The notes beneath the pieces were generated by a model. The model worked only from the letters and a program-made list of their open reading frames with translations, made no database searches and was not told where the DNA came from. Shown here one piece after another: positions 31,101 through 39,997 of a stretch of 64,000 bases of DNA. This DNA comes from HGM11416 sp034104345. Its GTDB lineage: Bacteria; Bacillota; Clostridia; Christensenellales; Borkfalkiaceae. The stretch's first letter is position 1. The number at the start of each line of letters is the position of its first letter. Where the stretch lies: NCBI GenBank assembly GCA_034104345.1, contig JAXEDY010000019.1, forward strand, positions 77,268 to 141,267. The letters run 5' to 3'. Position numbers and translations under genes: made by a program.

Positions 31101-32154
31101 TGATGCCCGTTACCGCGTCGAAATCGACGGAGTTATTCGCTATTATTTTGTGCGGCTTGCCGTTTACCGAAACGAATACTTCGTTTATGCCGCTGTTCTG
31201 AACCTTTTTCGCGCTTTCGTAAGTGAAAACTTCGCCCTTCGCAACCAGAAGTTCGCCGTCGTCGTTTACGATGTTTTCATAGGCGGTAAGCCCGATAAGA
31301 CGAACGCCCATGTTAAGTCTTTTATCATATTTATATCTGCCTACTTTGGCGAGATCGTAACGCTTGCAGTCGAAGAAAAGGTTTTTAAGGTGTTGTTTAA
31401 CCGCTTCGTCGGTGGGAACTTCGCCGGGACGCAACCTTCTGTAAAGTTCAAACAAACCTTCGTTTTCGCTTTTAGCCACGTCTTTTTCCATTGTAGCGGC
31501 AATCATCGGATCGCCAGCGAAAAGTTCGTCGAGCATTCTGTCCGATCCGAAGCCGAGCGCGCGAAGAAGCACGGTGGCGGTTATTTTACGGGTTCTGTCA
31601 ACGTGAACCCAAAGCACGTTTTGCGAATCTTGTTCGTATTCGAGCCACGCGCCGCGGTTAGGTATAACGGTGGTGTCGAAAAGTTTTTTGCCCGAACGAT
31701 CGAGACGTACGCCGTTATAAACGCCGGGGCTTCGAACGAGCTGCGAAACGACTACCCTTTCGGCTCCGTTGATGATAAACGAACCGGTTTCGGTCATTTT
31801 GGGCAGTTCGCCCATAAACACGTCGCGGTCGATGATTTCACCTGTCACCTTGTTGACGAGACGGACTTTAACGCTTAACTTAACTGCGTAGTTTACGTCG
31901 CGGTCGCGGCATTCTTTCTCGCTGTATTTAGGTTCGGTGCCGAGCGTATGATTAAGAAAATACAGTTCGAAGTGATCGGAAAAGTCGGTTATCGGAGAAA
32001 AGTCTTCGAAAACTTCCTGAATCCCTTCGTTTATGAACGCGTCATACGAGTCTTTTTGGATTTCGATAAGGTCGGGAATAGGTTGCACTTCCTTGATTCT
32101 CGAAAAAGTCTTTCTCTCAACCCTGCCAAATTTTTCCGTTCGCAAATTGCGTGT
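28165..32154 (-). CDS. rpoB: RNA polymerase beta subunit with acidic C-terminal tail
   Basis: 1329 residues. The rifampicin region reads [20 protein letters not shown] and continues [11 protein letters not shown]; the Asp, His and Ser positions linked to resistance are wild type, so the enzyme is predicted rifampicin-sensitive. [13 protein letters not shown] and the beta C-terminal clamp region ([21 protein letters not shown]) are intact. The last 80 or so residues are an added Asp/Glu-rich tail. AAGGAG eight bases before this ATG fixes the start four codons inside the longest ORF. No rplJ/rplL precedes it. Confidence 0.98.
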   Translation of the reverse strand, partial: [1329 protein letters not shown]

Positions 32155-32339
32155 CATTAAATACACTCCTTTTTTTTAAAAATGTAAAAATACGCTCGCG
32201 CGCGATTGCTTTTGTCGCGCAGTTAGTGTATAATACAATATGGTTCAACGTTGATATTCTTTTAATTGTCTGCGTTTTTCGGCTTAAAAACCTACCTTGA
32301 AGGCATAAAGCGACAATTATGAAATTTTAGCATTTTACT

Positions 32340-32368
32340 ATTATAAAGTAAAGTAAACAATAAGTCAA
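32340..32368 (-). promoter_or_regulatory. Promoter of rpoB-rpoC
   Basis: Minus strand TTGACT (32363-32368), 17-base spacer, TATAAT (32340-32345), giving a leader of about 180 bases. The gap (32155-32472) also holds a plus-strand TTGCTT-N17-TATAAT (32206-32234) that could serve the S4-domain gene. Confidence 0.8.
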
Positions 32369-32472
32369 ACGTTTTCGGTGTGTTTTTAATATATTTTTTT
32401 ATTTATTAAGCTCGCTCGGCATACGCCTTGCCGCACCGAAAACGTTAGTTAACTTGAAAATCGGTAAAAAAA

Positions 32473-32715
32473 ATGAGAATAGACAAATTTTTAAAAGTTT
32501 CGCGCATATTAAAACGCCGCACCGTGGCAAACGACGCCTGCAACGGCGGCAGAGTTTCGGTAAACGGCAAAGACGTTAAGCCTTCGTATAACTTAAAAGA
32601 AGGCGACGTGGTAGAGTTGCGCGTGGGCGGCGGCACAGTTAAATTCAAAGTTAAAATGCTTAAAGAAACGGTTAAAAAAGACGAAGCCTCTTTAATGTAT
32701 GAAATCGTAGAATAG
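32473..32715 (+). CDS. S4-domain RNA-binding protein (RqcP/YabO/Hsp15-like)
   Basis: 80 residues, essentially one S4 fold: MRIDKFLKVSRILKRRTVAN, GRVSVNGKDVKPSYNLKEGDVVEL. By family it binds ribosomal RNA on stalled 50S subunits and assists poly-Ala tailing with RqcH; rqcH itself is not in the window. No strong ribosome binding site is visible. Divergent from rpoB. Confidence 0.85.
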   Translation: MRIDKFLKVSRILKRRTVANDACNGGRVSVNGKDVKPSYNLKEGDVVELRVGGGTVKFKVKMLKETVKKDEASLMYEIVE

Positions 32716-32740
32716 GGCTTTCATATCATGTAAAAATAAC

Positions 32741-32841
32741 GGCGCATGCCTGCTCGCCTCTCCGCAAGAGCGGCGGGCGCGGATATTTTGCAACGCGTTC
32801 TTTTATGCAAAAATCGTAGGAGCGACCACAGGTCGCCCGCT
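32741..32841. repeat. Second-family palindrome cluster (GTAGGRGCGAC...)
   Basis: GTAGGAGCGACCACAGGTCG then CCCGC at 32817-32841, with a second imperfect palindrome (GCTCGCCTCTCCGCAAGAGC) just upstream. Related to the copies near 45.4 kb and 61.76 kb. Confidence 0.6.
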
Positions 32842-32858
32842 TCGCAAAAAAACATTTA

Positions 32859-34220
32859 ATGGGCAAAAAAATGAAAAACACCAATCCGACCAATTCCGAA
32901 AAAACGAACGACGCGGCAAAATTCGCAAACTTTCCGCTTAAAATAACCGCGATTATCACGGCGGCAGGCAAAAGCGAACGCGCCGAACTTAATAAAAACA
33001 AAGTTTTATACCCGCTTTGCGGCGAAAAAACAGCGCTTGAAATATGCGCCGAACCTTTCGACGAAAACGAACGTATAACCGAAATAATTTTTACTTCGTC
33101 ACGCGAAGATTTTTGCGAAATAGAAAAAATAGCAAAAAAACAAAAAACGCCGTCGTTCACGGTTTTGGGCGGCGACACACGCTCGCTTTCGGTAATGGCG
33201 GCGCTTGAAAAAGCAAGCGGCGACGTGGTTTTGATTCACGACGGGGCGCGCCCTTTCGTAACTTCAAAAATAATCAACGACTGCATCGAAGGCGTTTTGA
33301 ATTTCGGCAGCGCGGCGGCGTGCGTGCCTTGCGTAAACTCGATAGCCGATTTAAACAACGACGGCAATATTATAAAATGTTCGCGCGCGCGTAAACTTTC
33401 GGTTCAGACGCCGCAGGGATTTTTCACGCAAGATATTTTAAAAGCGTATTCGCTCGCCTTTTCGGCAAACGCAAACTCGAACAAAAAAGAATTTTACACC
33501 GACGAATCGGGCGTTTATTCCGAATTTATCCGCCCCGTTCACCCCGTCGACGGCGACGAGCGTAACATAAAACTAACCTATCCGCAAGATTTTGTGCGCG
33601 CAAAAGAAATAATTAAAGAACTTGCGGCAACAAAAGAGCGACTTTTAACGCTTACGAGCGAGTTCCCGGACGAAAATTTACGACAAAAAACAGAATTAAA
33701 CGAACTTTTCGGCGCGTTTAAGGGCGGATTTTCGGCAGGCGAAAACCTGCGCGGGGGCGTGGGCGTTGATTTGCACAGGCTCGTTGCGGGCAGAAAACTT
33801 ATTTTGGGCGGGGTAGAAATTCCGCATGACAAAGGTCTGCTCGGTCACAGCGACGCCGACGTTTTAACCCACGCCGTTATGGACGCGCTTTTATCGGCGG
33901 CGGCTCTGCGCGACATAGGCTTTTATTTCAGCGATAAAGACGAAAAATATAAAGATATTTACAGCATTACCCTTTTGAAAGAAGTTTTAAAACTGCTTAA
34001 ATCTGCGGGTTTCAAGCCGCATAACGTTTCGGCTGTTATTCAGGCGCAAAAACCCAAACTTTCGCCGTTTATAAACAAAATCCGCGAAAACCTTGCCAAA
34101 GAACTCGGTTTATCTCTCGATATGGTCGGCGTGGGATGCACCACCCTCGAAGGCTTGGGAACAGTCGGGCGCGAAGAAGGAATTGCCGCAACCGCCTTAT
34201 GCACGATAGAAAAGCTGTAA
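32859..34220 (+). CDS. ispDF: Bifunctional IspD-IspF (MEP isoprenoid pathway)
   Basis: 453 residues joining two enzymes of the methylerythritol-phosphate pathway. Residues 28-250 are 4-diphosphocytidyl-2-C-methylerythritol synthase: AAGKSERAELNKNKVLYPL, LIHDGARPFV and DGDERNIKLTYPQDF. Residues 298-453 are 2-C-methylerythritol-2,4-cyclodiphosphate synthase: GVGVDLHRL, LGGVEIPHDKGLLGHSDADV, THAVMDALLSAAALRDIG. A 40-residue linker joins them. IspE, which acts between the two, is not fused. Two Met codons near the start are equally plausible. It follows a repeat-rich spacer. Confidence 0.95.
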   Translation: MGKKMKNTNPTNSEKTNDAAKFANFPLKITAIITAAGKSERAELNKNKVLYPLCGEKTALEICAEPFDENERITEIIFTSSREDFCEIEKIAKKQKTPSFTVLGGDTRSLSVMAALEKASGDVVLIHDGARPFVTSKIINDCIEGVLNFGSAAACVPCVNSIADLNNDGNIIKCSRARKLSVQTPQGFFTQDILKAYSLAFSANANSNKKEFYTDESGVYSEFIRPVHPVDGDERNIKLTYPQDFVRAKEIIKELAATKERLLTLTSEFPDENLRQKTELNELFGAFKGGFSAGENLRGGVGVDLHRLVAGRKLILGGVEIPHDKGLLGHSDADVLTHAVMDALLSAAALRDIGFYFSDKDEKYKDIYSITLLKEVLKLLKSAGFKPHNVSAVIQAQKPKLSPFINKIRENLAKELGLSLDMVGVGCTTLEGLGTVGREEGIAATALCTIEKL

Positions 34221-34250
34221 AAGTGCAGCTATAGGTCGATTATCAGGCAG
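34221..34250 (+). repeat. Palindromic element copy 8 (divergent subtype)
   Basis: AAGTGCAGCTATAGGTCGA then TTATCAGGCAG. It directly follows the ispDF stop codon. Confidence 0.65.
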
Positions 34251-34299
34251 TTCAGGTAAATTTTCACGCTCAAATCAAAAACGAACGAAAAAACAAAAA

Positions 34300-34330
34300 A
34301 GTCGGGCTATAGATCGATTATCGCATATTT
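34300..34330 (+). repeat. Palindromic element copy 9 (divergent subtype)
   Basis: AGTCGGGCTATAGATCGA then TTATCGCATATTT, 70 bp after copy 8. Confidence 0.65.
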
Positions 34331-34345
34331 CAATTTAAAAACGAC

Positions 34346-34388
34346 AAAAAACGGGTTATAAGCAAAAATCGCGCTTAACCCGTTTTTT
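34346..34388 (+). terminator. Intrinsic terminator after ispDF
   Basis: AAAACGGGTTATAAGC pairs with GCGCTTAACCCGTTTTTT around an A/T loop and ends in a T run. The stretch from 34389 to the promoter at 34531 shows nothing else recognised. Confidence 0.8.
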
Positions 34389-34530
34389 ATACTCTTTAAT
34401 TTTGCAAAAAACGCCTTTACTATTTAAAATCCGCAACATAAACGCAAAAGTATTTTCCGCATGCGTACACGCACCCGCGTATATATCCTTTATATGACGA
34501 CGATAAAAGTTCAAACTCGACTTAAAGTGC

Positions 34531-34559
34531 TTGACATATATTCGTTTGCGTGTTAATAT
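34531..34559 (+). promoter_or_regulatory. Promoter of the polysaccharide operon
   Basis: TTGACA (34531-34536), 17-base spacer, TAATAT (34554-34559), giving a leader of about 170 bases. Confidence 0.8.
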
Positions 34560-34737
34560 ATTTATTGCAATATCGTGAAAAACATGTGAATAATGCAATT
34601 GCACGACATTTTTATTACAGCAAAAGCCTGAAAAAACGCACTTATACACAATTTTTTAAAACAATATGTGCAAAAAAGCGTTTTTACCGACTATATGCGG
34701 TTACCGTTTTTAAACGAGCAACCAAGAAAGGTGCATT

Positions 34738-35538
34738 ATGGAAAAACCCCATAAATTAACTGCGCGGCAAAAATTTTATCGCGGATTTAAAGCGATAGCG
34801 GATTTTTTTATCGCGCTAATATCTTTGATAATTTTATCGCCGTTGTTTATAATCGTGGCTATTGCGATAAAAGCCGATTCGAAAGGTCCCGTTTTCTTTT
34901 CGCAAAAGCGGATAGGTAAAAACGGCAAACTTTTTAACTGCATAAAATTCAGGAGCATGGCGCAGAACGCGCGGCACGACGTTGCAGGCTACGAATACGC
35001 CGAAGCAAGCGCGTATATCACCAAAGTGGGTGCGTTTTTGCGCAAATATTCGATTGACGAACTGCCCCAACTTTTTAACATGCTCACCTTTAAAATGAGT
35101 TTAATCGGCTATCGTCCGTCGCAAGAAAACGAAAACGAACTTAACGACGCGCGCGAAGAATACGATATGTATCAGATTCGCCCGGGAATAACGGGTTGGG
35201 CGCAGGTAAACGGGCGGGATATATTAGCCGCAAACCCCACAAAAAAAGCCGGATTCGATAACTATTATTTAGAACATTTTTCCTTTTTACTCGACGTAAA
35301 AATCTTTTTTTTGACAATTAAAAAGGTGTTTAAAGGCGACGACGTTGAAGAAGGCGTTATAAGCAAAGAAAAAACCGCCCAAAAAGCCGACGATAAAAAA
35401 GCCGAAAAAAGCGTTGGTTTCGACAAAAAAGAAAACGTTTTTTATGCAAAAGCGCAATGCCTTGCTCCCGAAAAACCCGAATCGGGTTCGGTAATCGATT
35501 GCTGCGCTCGGCAAGAACAACAAAAAGAAGTGGTTTAG
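34738..35538 (+). CDS. Undecaprenyl-phosphate sugar-1-phosphate transferase
   Basis: Initiating enzyme of surface-polysaccharide assembly: it moves a sugar-1-phosphate from a nucleotide sugar to the lipid carrier. It has one N-terminal membrane helix (about 23-47), then KADSKGPVFFSQKRIGKNGK, KFRSM, LRKYSIDELPQLFNM, SLIGYRPSQ and IRPGITGWAQVNGRD, the full bacterial sugar transferase signature. Residues past 215 form a Lys/Glu-rich tail not needed by the family. AAAGGTG precedes the ATG. First gene of the operon. Confidence 0.94.
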   Translation: MEKPHKLTARQKFYRGFKAIADFFIALISLIILSPLFIIVAIAIKADSKGPVFFSQKRIGKNGKLFNCIKFRSMAQNARHDVAGYEYAEASAYITKVGAFLRKYSIDELPQLFNMLTFKMSLIGYRPSQENENELNDAREEYDMYQIRPGITGWAQVNGRDILAANPTKKAGFDNYYLEHFSFLLDVKIFFLTIKKVFKGDDVEEGVISKEKTAQKADDKKAEKSVGFDKKENVFYAKAQCLAPEKPESGSVIDCCARQEQQKEVV

Positions 35539-35600
35539 TTAAACCGCGATTTCACACATAACATACCCCGCCACCTAAAAACGAAGATCTCGGAGCGCAA

Positions 35601-36386
35601 ATGGAAACTATTAACGAATCGGCTGAAAAAAATAAAATAGATTACGGCTTGGTTTCGATAGTTATGCCGAATTACAACGCCGAAAACTTTATCGAAGCAA
35701 GCGTAAAAAGCGTTCTTAATCAAACGTATGGTAACTGGGAACTTTTATTCGTTGACGACTGTTCTTCCGATAATTCGCTGAATATAATTAAATCGTTTGC
35801 CGACGACCGCATTAAAATATACTCTACCCCGAAAAATCTGGGCGCGGCGGCCGCAAGAAACCTTGCCATCGAAAACGCGGCGGGCAAATATATCGCGTTT
35901 TTAGACAGCGACGATTTGTGGATGCCCGACAAGTTGCAAAAACAAATTTCTTTTATGGAAAAAAACGACTTTCCGTTTTCGTTTACCGATTATAAAGTCG
36001 TTACCAAAAACGGCGGAAAAACCGTTTTATACCGTTCGCCCAAAGACTTTTGCGATTACGGCGACGTTTTAAAACACAACCTAATAGGTTGCTTAACCGC
36101 CGTTTACAACGCCGAAAAACTCGGAAAAAACTTTATGCCCGAACAGGCCGTTAAGCGCGAAGATTTCGCGTGCTGGCTTGCAATTTTGAAAAAAGGCGTT
36201 AAGGCGCATTGCCTGCACGAATATCTTGCGAAATACATAATACATTCCGATTCGGTTTCGGCATGCAAAAGCAAAATGATTAAATATCAATGGAACGTAT
36301 ACCGAAACGTAGAAAAACTTTCGTTTTTCAAATCGGTTTATTACATGCTTAACTGGGCAATTTCGGGGATATTCAAATATCACTGA
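35601..36386 (+). CDS. Glycosyltransferase family 2
   Basis: GT-A fold inverting transferase, 261 residues. VSIVMPNYNAENFIEASVKS, LLFVDDCSSDNS, NLGAAAARNLAIENAAGKYI and FLDSDDLW (the D-X-D motif) are typical. Sugar donor and acceptor cannot be read from sequence. GGAG five bases before the ATG. Second gene of the operon. Confidence 0.93.
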   Translation: METINESAEKNKIDYGLVSIVMPNYNAENFIEASVKSVLNQTYGNWELLFVDDCSSDNSLNIIKSFADDRIKIYSTPKNLGAAAARNLAIENAAGKYIAFLDSDDLWMPDKLQKQISFMEKNDFPFSFTDYKVVTKNGGKTVLYRSPKDFCDYGDVLKHNLIGCLTAVYNAEKLGKNFMPEQAVKREDFACWLAILKKGVKAHCLHEYLAKYIIHSDSVSACKSKMIKYQWNVYRNVEKLSFFKSVYYMLNWAISGIFKYH

Positions 36387-36511
36387 ACTAAATTACCGAA
36401 ACAAAAAGCAAAAAAATCGGCGGCTATCGCCCACCGTAATAAATATTTCGACGGCAGGATATGAACCAAACGCCGCAACCTAAAAACTAAAAAAACAAAA
36501 AAGGAACGAAC

Positions 36512-37708
36512 ATGGCAAAAAAAAGCGTTTCACGAATTCAATACGTAAGAATTAAAGACGTTTTTGCTTGCCTTGTTTTTATTTTTGTTTTGCCGGCGGC
36601 TTTAATAGCGAAAATTTTCATCCGCGATTTCTGGCTTGTGGGCGAAGACGAGAACGAAGCGCGCGATAACGGGTATTGGTTTTTCAAGTGGGTGCGCGAA
36701 AATCATTCCGAACAAAAAATCGCTTACGTTATAAACAAAAAAAGCGCGGATTATCAAAAGGTAAAAAACTTAGGCAAAATAGTTAATTGGGGCGGATTGG
36801 CGCACTGGTTCTGGTATTTGGTTGCGAAAAAAAACATCAGTTCGCAAAAAGGATGCAAACCGAACGCCGCCGCCTGTTATTTATTCGAAACGAAATTGCG
36901 CTTATGGCGCAATAACCGCTATTTTTTGCAACACGGCGTTATAAAAGACAATTTAGACTGGCTTTATTACGATAAATGCTATTTTAAACTGTTTTGCGTA
37001 AGCGCAAAGCCCGAATACGATTACGTTTCGGCAAATTTCGGCTATCCGAGCGGCATTATCGAATGTACGGGGCTTGCCCGATTCGACGAACTGCATAAAC
37101 CGCACGAGATTAAAAAACAGATTTTGGTTATGCCCACTTGGCGCAAATATCTTGCGCACGCCCATGGTGCCACTACGCAAAAAGACCTAAAAAATCATTT
37201 TACAGAATCGGCGTTTTTTAAAAAGTGGGCTGAATTTATCTGCGATAATCGGTTATCCGAAATGCTTGCCGAAACCGGCTATACCCTGCTGTTTTATCCG
37301 CACCGCAACATGCAAAAATATTTAAACTTTTTTAAAAATTTACCCTTGGCAAGCGGCGTTTCGATAGCAAACCCGAGCGACCTTACCGTGCAGCAAGCGC
37401 TTATGCAATCGGCTTGTTTAATAACGGATTATTCAAGCGTGTTTTTCGATTTCGCATATATGAAAAAACCCGTTATATTCTATCAATTCGACGAAGAAGA
37501 ATTCCGCGCTAATCAATATGAAAAAGGTTATTTCGATTACCACGCAAACCCGATAGGAAGTTGGTGCGGCAAAACGGACGAGTGTTTGAATTTGTTAAAA
37601 AATCAACTTGAACGCGGCTGCCCGCAAAACGATAGAACAAGCGAGTTTTTCGAAATTTACGACGACAAAAACTGCGAAAGAATTTACAACGCGGTTTTAA
37701 CCCACTAA
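36512..37708 (+). CDS. CDP-glycerol glycerophosphotransferase-family protein
   Basis: 398 residues with an N-terminal hydrophobic helix (about 18-36). The C-terminal half is the TagB/TagF-type fold: ILVMPTWRKYL, LLFYPHRNMQKY and ITDYSSVFFDFAYMKKPVIF, where the His and the Asp-Tyr-Ser-Ser loop are the usual catalytic signature. It likely adds glycerol-phosphate or a related group to the polymer made here. The gene is preceded by AAAAGGAACG. Confidence 0.9.
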   Translation: MAKKSVSRIQYVRIKDVFACLVFIFVLPAALIAKIFIRDFWLVGEDENEARDNGYWFFKWVRENHSEQKIAYVINKKSADYQKVKNLGKIVNWGGLAHWFWYLVAKKNISSQKGCKPNAAACYLFETKLRLWRNNRYFLQHGVIKDNLDWLYYDKCYFKLFCVSAKPEYDYVSANFGYPSGIIECTGLARFDELHKPHEIKKQILVMPTWRKYLAHAHGATTQKDLKNHFTESAFFKKWAEFICDNRLSEMLAETGYTLLFYPHRNMQKYLNFFKNLPLASGVSIANPSDLTVQQALMQSACLITDYSSVFFDFAYMKKPVIFYQFDEEEFRANQYEKGYFDYHANPIGSWCGKTDECLNLLKNQLERGCPQNDRTSEFFEIYDDKNCERIYNAVLTH

Positions 37709-37724
37709 GCGGAGATATATAGCC

Positions 37725-38816
37725 ATGAAACGAATTTTACAAGTAATATCGTCGCTTAGTCAAGGCGGAACCGAAGCGGTGGTTTTAAACTATTTAAATA
37801 ATATTTCCGATGCAAATATATCCTTTGATTTTCTCGTTATATGGGGAAACAGCAAAAAATTCTACGACGATTACCTGATTTCGAAAGGTTGTAAGATATT
37901 CAGAATGAAGCACCCCCCCACCGATTTTTTTGCGCACGGCAAAGAACTCAGCGAATTTTTTAAAAATAATAATTACGACGCGGTGCATATTCACGCAATG
38001 TCCTCCCTGCGATACCGCGTTGCAAAAGCCGCAAAAAAAAGCGGCGTTAAAAAGGTAATATATCACTCGCACAGTTCATCGAGTGAAAAGCACTTACTTC
38101 TGCACAAACTTTTAAAACCCAAGTTGAACAAGTGGTGCGATTATAAATTCGCCTGCTCGAAAGCGGCGGGAAAATATATGTATAACGGCGATTTCACCGT
38201 GATTAAAAACGCCATTGACCTTAATCGCTTTGCTTTTAACGAAACTTCTCGGCAAGAACTTTGCGATAAATATAATTTAAAAGGCAAATTCGTTATAGGC
38301 AACGTAGGCAGACTTACCGAAGTTAAAAACCAAAAGTTTTTATTAAACGTTTTTAACGAGTTTTGTAAAAGCGATGCAAACGCTGTCCTTTTAATCGTAG
38401 GTGACGGGCCGGAAAAGAATAACCTGCGCAACCTTGCCGAACGATTTGGCATATCGAAAAAGGTTATTTTTACGGGAAACGTGGGGAACGAAGTATATAA
38501 ATATTATAGTTTGTTCGACGTTTTAGCCTTTCCGTCTCTTTTCGAAGGGTTAAGCATGGTTTTAATTGAAGCACAGGCAAACGGACTGCCTGTTTTCGCT
38601 TCGGACACGCTTTCAAAAGAACACAAAATATCCGAAAATTTTATTTTTTTGCCTATAAGCGAAACAAGCGAAAATTATAAGGCTTGGGCAAGCGCTTTAA
38701 CGTCGGTTAAAAACGGCGATATTAAAAGGCAAAACAATTCCGATGTTTTAACGCATGCGGGATACGACATAAAAACCGAAGCCGAAAAATTGCAGAGTTT
38801 CTATTTAAGTTTATGA
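37725..38816 (+). CDS. Glycosyltransferase family 4 (GT-B)
   Basis: 363 residues. The N-terminal acceptor domain begins ILQVISSLSQGGTEAVVLNYL. The C-terminal donor domain has GNVGRLTEVKNQKFLL, VGDGPEKNNL, and PSLFEGLSMVLIEAQANGLP with the catalytic E-X7-E pattern. EpsF-like. It begins 16 bp after the previous gene, and its stop overlaps the next start as ATGA. Confidence 0.93.
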   Translation: MKRILQVISSLSQGGTEAVVLNYLNNISDANISFDFLVIWGNSKKFYDDYLISKGCKIFRMKHPPTDFFAHGKELSEFFKNNNYDAVHIHAMSSLRYRVAKAAKKSGVKKVIYHSHSSSSEKHLLLHKLLKPKLNKWCDYKFACSKAAGKYMYNGDFTVIKNAIDLNRFAFNETSRQELCDKYNLKGKFVIGNVGRLTEVKNQKFLLNVFNEFCKSDANAVLLIVGDGPEKNNLRNLAERFGISKKVIFTGNVGNEVYKYYSLFDVLAFPSLFEGLSMVLIEAQANGLPVFASDTLSKEHKISENFIFLPISETSENYKAWASALTSVKNGDIKRQNNSDVLTHAGYDIKTEAEKLQSFYLSL

Positions 38817-39997
38817 TTAAATCAGCCATATTCACAAAACCGAAAAACAACTTAATAACTTTCAGCCTTATTCTGCTGCTTTTGTTTTTTTCGTTTTTCG
38901 AAGAGTCAATGTTAAAAGGCATCCCCCTAATCGCCTTTGGCTCAATATTTTGTATACCAATAGTAATTGCAGTCGAGTTTATATTAAACAGGATCACCAT
39001 TGATATAAGCGATATAAAAATAATCGCCGCTTTTGCCATATTTATAATTTTTCAACTTTGCGGCATAAGTTTTAATTCTTTTTACAAAAGCCTTACCCCC
39101 ATATACCGCAGTTTTTCGGCGCTGGCTGCCGTAATTTATATAAGGCATTTAAAGTTAGACGAATATAAATGCCGCGCGCTTTACATTTTATCGGCAATGG
39201 TTATCGTTGCGGGATTTGTTTCGTTTTTATTACCCGAACAAGAAAACGGCAACGCCTATTTCGGCAATTTAAACACCGTAGGCGTGTTGTTTTTCACTTT
39301 CTTTATAATAAATTATTTTTTGCATTTAAAAACAAAAAGTTTTCTTAGCATGGTCTTTATGTTCGGGCTTGCCGCAATGGTAGTTTTTAGTAACACGAGA
39401 ACAGCCATGTTTTTGCTCGTCATAACCGTGGCGCTCTGCGTGATCATAAGTTTTACGAAGATAAAAAAAATAAACCCCGAGTTGTTCTTTTTAATAACCG
39501 TTTCTGCTATGGTGTTGTTTATAATTTTTTATTTCAACATAAAACGCAACGGTTTATATGATATTTTAAACGAAATATCGCAAAAGATATTCCGCAAGAA
39601 TTTCGATTCCGGCAGACCCGACTTGTGGAATTTTGCGGTAGAAGCGGTAGGCGAGCGTTGGTTTATAGGCCGGGGCAACTATGCCGAACTTTCGGATTTC
39701 GTATATTGGACCAAAACACCGCACAGCGTTTTTTTCGACGTTTATTTAAAAAACGGATTATCCGGGTTGTTCTTTTTTATAGTTTTGCTTACAACCGTTT
39801 TACACGAAAAAGGAAAATATAACAACTCACGATTAAATATTTTAATTATGATAAGCGCGTTTATAATAATTTTTTATAACGCCGTAGGCATAGTTTTAAC
39901 AAAACCGCGTTCGGGCATAGGTTTAATTCATTGGGTAATTATCGCCCTACCCTATTTCGACTTTTTTAAATCGAATTTAAAGGATTCTTTGATATGA
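38813..39997 (+). CDS. O-antigen/EPS polymerase-like membrane protein (Wzy type)
   Basis: 394 residues with about ten hydrophobic helices and a larger extracytoplasmic loop near 260-310 that contains RPDLWNFAVEAVGERWFIGRG, followed by TPHSVFFDVYLKNGL. That is the usual pattern of Wzy/WaaL O-antigen polymerase-ligase proteins. Its four-base overlaps with both neighbours show tight operon packing. Specificity cannot be predicted. Confidence 0.85.
   Translation: MIKSAIFTKPKNNLITFSLILLLLFFSFFEESMLKGIPLIAFGSIFCIPIVIAVEFILNRITIDISDIKIIAAFAIFIIFQLCGISFNSFYKSLTPIYRSFSALAAVIYIRHLKLDEYKCRALYILSAMVIVAGFVSFLLPEQENGNAYFGNLNTVGVLFFTFFIINYFLHLKTKSFLSMVFMFGLAAMVVFSNTRTAMFLLVITVALCVIISFTKIKKINPELFFLITVSAMVLFIIFYFNIKRNGLYDILNEISQKIFRKNFDSGRPDLWNFAVEAVGERWFIGRGNYAELSDFVYWTKTPHSVFFDVYLKNGLSGLFFFIVLLTTVLHEKGKYNNSRLNILIMISAFIIIFYNAVGIVLTKPRSGIGLIHWVIIALPYFDFFKSNLKDSLI

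Noticed and set aside
34346..34388. Hairpin containing ACGGGTTATAAGC considered as another palindromic-element copy.
   Set aside because: Only a short match to the core; it is adequately explained as an ordinary terminator.
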